Shown here piece after piece: positions 5,284 through 7,368 of a stretch of DNA of 7,368 nucleotides. A model generated the notes under the pieces. It ran no database searches. It was given only the letters and a program-made list of their open reading frames with translations, and was not told the DNA's origin. The translations under genes were made by a program, and so were the position numbers. Origin of the DNA: an uncultured Oscillospiraceae bacterium (GTDB lineage Bacteria > Bacillota_A > Clostridia > Oscillospirales > Oscillospiraceae); contig CAKTZK010000072.1 of the NCBI GenBank assembly GCA_934635515.1, positions 1 to 7,368 of the forward strand. The letters run 5' to 3'. Each line of letters begins with the position of its first letter. Position 1 is the first letter of the stretch.

Positions 5284-6000
5284 TTGCGCCAGCGGGTGCA
5301 AAAGTTAATGGCCCAGGCGGGGCTTTGTTCCCGGCGCACGGCGGAGCAGTGGATGCTGGACGGGCGCGTGACGGTAAACGGCCTGCCTGCCAGGCCCGGG
5401 GACCAGGCGGACCCGGAGTGCGACCGTATTGAGGTGGACGGAAAGCCCCTGGCCGGCGGCGGGGAGATGGTTTATTTAATGCTCCACAAGCCCCGGGGGT
5501 ATTTGACGACGCTGAAGGATGAATACGGCCGCAGGACCGCCGCCGACCTGGTGGCGGACTGCGGAACGCGGGTGTTTCCCGTGGGTCGGCTGGACAAAGA
5601 CTCGGAGGGCCTGCTTCTCTTTACCAACGATGGAGACCTGATGCAGCGACTCATCCACCCGAAATTTCAGGTGAATAAGCTGTATCGGGTGACGGTACAG
5701 GGCGACTGGCGGCGAGGCGTGCCGCTCCTGCGGGAAATGGACACGCTGGAGGAGGAGCCCATCGCCCCTGCGCAGGTGGAGACTGAGCGGGAAATGGGAG
5801 AAAGCGCTGTGCTGCTTATCACCCTCCACCAGGGGAAAAACCGGCAGATCCGCCGGATGTGCCGGCAGGCGGGCCTTGCGGTCACGCGGCTGGAGCGCAT
5901 TGCGGAGCACGGAATTTATTTAGGAAACTTGCCCTGTGGCAAGTGGAGAGCCTTGACAGAGAAAGAGATAACGAGATTGAAGGAGAGCGAAGAAAAATGA
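5284..6000 (+). CDS. rluB: RluB/RsuA-family rRNA pseudouridine synthase
   Basis: Converts a uridine of rRNA to pseudouridine; position next to scpAB and dac suggests the RluB type acting on 23S rRNA (near E. coli U2605), though RsuA-type specificity cannot be excluded by eye. An S4 RNA-binding domain covers about residues 1-58 (QRVQKLMAQAGLCSRRTAE), and the catalytic domain follows, with GRLDKDSEGLLLFTNDGDL holding the catalytic Asp (residue 104) and GKNRQIRRMC near the C terminus. Length (238) is normal. I choose TTG 5284, giving MRQRVQKLMAQAG like most homologues, with GGTGA (5274-5278) 5 nt upstream; GTG 5275 would add three residues but has no well-spaced site. The stop overlaps the next start as ATGA. 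Confidence 0.92.
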   Translation: MRQRVQKLMAQAGLCSRRTAEQWMLDGRVTVNGLPARPGDQADPECDRIEVDGKPLAGGGEMVYLMLHKPRGYLTTLKDEYGRRTAADLVADCGTRVFPVGRLDKDSEGLLLFTNDGDLMQRLIHPKFQVNKLYRVTVQGDWRRGVPLLREMDTLEEEPIAPAQVETEREMGESAVLLITLHQGKNRQIRRMCRQAGLAVTRLERIAEHGIYLGNLPCGKWRALTEKEITRLKESEEK

Positions 6001-6860
6001 GCAACAATGTGCTCCACATGATCCGCACTGGCATGGACGGATTTTCCAAGGGGCAGAAGCGAATTGCAAATTACATACTCTCTGATTATGATAAGGCGTC
6101 TACTATGACGGCTTGCCGCCTGGGGCAGATCGCCCAGGTCAGCGAGTCCACGGTGGTGCGCTTTGCCTCCCAGCTGGGCTATGACGGGTATCCCGCCATG
6201 CAGAAGGCGCTGCAGGAGCTGGTGCGGGGAAAGCTCACCAGCCTTCAGCGCATAGAGGCCTCCGGCGATCAGATCAATAATGGGGATATTGCCGGAAGCG
6301 TCATGCAGCAGGACATGGATACCCTCCGCAGTACCATTGACAGTGTTGACCGGGGTGAGTTTGACCGGGTGGTGCAGAAGCTGGTGAAGGCCAGGCGCAT
6401 TTATATATTGGGCGTGCGCTCGTCCGCTTTCCTGGCGGGATATTTGAACTTTTATTTCCATGTGATTTTTGAAAACGTGACCCTGGTGCAGAGTGCGGCG
6501 GGGGAAATATTTGACCAGATGCTGCGCATCGGGCCCGAGGATGTGCTGCTGGCTATCAGCTTTCCCCGTTACTCAAAAATGACCATGAGCGCCGTTCGAT
6601 TTGCCCGGGACAGGGGAGCGGAAGTCATTGCTGTAACGGACAGTAAAATGTCTCCCCTTTACACTCTTGCCAGCGCTTCGCTGCTGGTCCACTGCCAGAT
6701 GATCTCCTTTGTGGACTCTATGGCGGCGCCGGTGAGCCTGCTGAACGCGCTGATCGTGGCGGTGGGAAAGCAGAAGCGGGCTGAGACAGAGGAGACATTT
6801 TCGGAGCTGGAGCGTGTCTGGTCCCGGTATGAGATTTTCGGGTGTGAAGAAGATGAGTAG
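5997..6860 (+). CDS. MurR/RpiR family transcriptional regulator
   Basis: A 287-residue cytoplasmic DNA-binding regulator. The N-terminal HTH_6 domain (about 1-77) includes the recognition region around LGQIAQVSESTVVRFASQLG (42-61); the SIS sugar-isomerase-like domain (about 125-265) should sense a phosphorylated sugar. The SIS motifs are GVRSS (139-143) and ISFPRYSK (187-194), the latter in place of the more usual ISxSGxT. Later ITDS-like VTDSKMSPL fits the subfamily. Its ATG overlaps the rluB stop (ATGA) with AGGAG (5981-5985) 11 nt upstream, so it is translationally coupled. The frame is open further left but only as a shadow of rluB. No sugar transport or catabolic gene is nearby, so the regulon and ligand are unknown. 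Confidence 0.92.
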   Translation: MSNNVLHMIRTGMDGFSKGQKRIANYILSDYDKASTMTACRLGQIAQVSESTVVRFASQLGYDGYPAMQKALQELVRGKLTSLQRIEASGDQINNGDIAGSVMQQDMDTLRSTIDSVDRGEFDRVVQKLVKARRIYILGVRSSAFLAGYLNFYFHVIFENVTLVQSAAGEIFDQMLRIGPEDVLLAISFPRYSKMTMSAVRFARDRGAEVIAVTDSKMSPLYTLASASLLVHCQMISFVDSMAAPVSLLNALIVAVGKQKRAETEETFSELERVWSRYEIFGCEEDE

Positions 6861-7368
6861 ATCTATTGTGGTCATCGGCGGCGGTGCGGCCGGAATGATG
6901 GCGGCTATCACGGCGGCGGAGCAGGGCGCGGAGGTCTGCCTGCTGGAGCCCAATGAGCGGCTGGGAAAAAAACTGAATATCACCGGAAAGGGCCGGTGCA
7001 ATGTGACCAACAACTGCTCTATGGATGACCTGATGGCCCATATTCCCAGAAACGGGCGCTTTCTCTACAGCGCCTTTTCCCACTTCGGGAGCGGGGAGAC
7101 GATGGCCTTTTTTGAGGAGCTGGGCGTTCCACTGAAAACGGAGCGGGGAAACCGGGTGTTTCCCGCGTCTGACTGCGCCTTTGACGTATCCGGGGCCTTA
7201 AAGCGGCGGCTGGAGCGTTTAGGCGTGCGCTGGGTACATGACCGGGCGGTGTCGGTGCTGGCGGAGTGCGGCACGGTATATGCTGTGGCGGGAGAAAAGG
7301 GCGAATGCCCGGCCAGGGCCGCGATCATAGCTACCGGAGGCGTTTCTTACCCCGGCACAGGCTCAACC
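6853..7368 (+). CDS. HI0933/BaiN-like FAD-dependent oxidoreductase, 3' end missing
   Basis: The first 172 residues of a flavoprotein run to the window edge with no stop. VVIGGGAAGMMAA (6-18) is the Rossmann GxGxxG motif for the FAD ADP moiety, with Glu32 (LLEPNE) at the end of the second strand as the ribose ligand. LGKKLNITGKGRCNVTNN (37-54) and ATGGVSYPGTGST at the visible end are signatures of the HI0933/YhiN family, which includes proteins named BaiN. Members are about 400 residues long, so more than half is missing. Physiological substrate is uncertain; naming by BaiN does not prove bile acid activity. The ATG lies inside the last codons of the regulator gene (8-nt overlap), with only a weak GAAGAAG upstream, implying translational coupling. 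Confidence 0.92.
   Translation, partial: MSRSIVVIGGGAAGMMAAITAAEQGAEVCLLEPNERLGKKLNITGKGRCNVTNNCSMDDLMAHIPRNGRFLYSAFSHFGSGETMAFFEELGVPLKTERGNRVFPASDCAFDVSGALKRRLERLGVRWVHDRAVSVLAECGTVYAVAGEKGECPARAAIIATGGVSYPGTGST

Overview
The window looks like ordinary chromosomal DNA from a GC-rich, endospore-forming member of the Bacillota, most likely class Clostridia near the Oscillospiraceae (inference). The grounds are strong AGGAGG-type ribosome binding sites, several TTG starts, a GerW/YtfJ spore protein, a spore-type D,D-carboxypeptidase, and the scpA-scpB ... dac ... rluB order that resembles the Bacillus subtilis scpA-scpB-ypuI-dacB-spmA-spmB-rluB cluster. I see no rRNA, tRNA, insertion sequence, CRISPR array or prophage signal.

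Layout. Bases 1-804 hold the 3' part of a radical SAM protein gene on the plus strand. A near-perfect hairpin at 829-858 follows and can terminate transcription in both directions. A small two-helix membrane protein gene (882-1082, minus strand) converges on it. Bases 1083-1307 form an AT-rich divergent promoter region. Both promoters there carry the same extended -10 nonamer TGCTATAAT, and a cluster of TACAAA-like repeats lies between them.

From 1308 to the right edge all genes lie on the plus strand and are tightly packed: site-2 protease family protein, scpA, scpB, a DUF2953 (YtfI-like) protein, ytfJ/gerW, a short dacB/dacF-like D,D-carboxypeptidase, an RluB/RsuA-family pseudouridine synthase, a MurR/RpiR regulator, and the start of a HI0933/BaiN-like flavoprotein cut by the window edge. 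Gaps are 12-43 nt, or the genes overlap, and I see no internal terminator. The run therefore reads as one long operon from the promoter at 1247-1275, though internal promoters cannot be excluded.

How the genes work together. ScpA and ScpB are the kleisin and KITE subunits of the SMC condensin that organises and segregates the chromosome. The DUF2953 protein, YtfJ and the carboxypeptidase point to spore envelope, cortex or germination functions. RluB modifies 23S rRNA. The regulator and flavoprotein are translationally coupled to the end of the run, but their link to it is unknown.

I did not find a clear undescribed system. The points most worth a second look are the uncharacterised 66-residue membrane protein with its own promoter, the repeat cluster upstream of it, the hairpin over the carboxypeptidase ribosome binding site, the long out-of-phase DUF2953/ytfJ overlap, and the absence of spmA-spmB between the carboxypeptidase gene and rluB.
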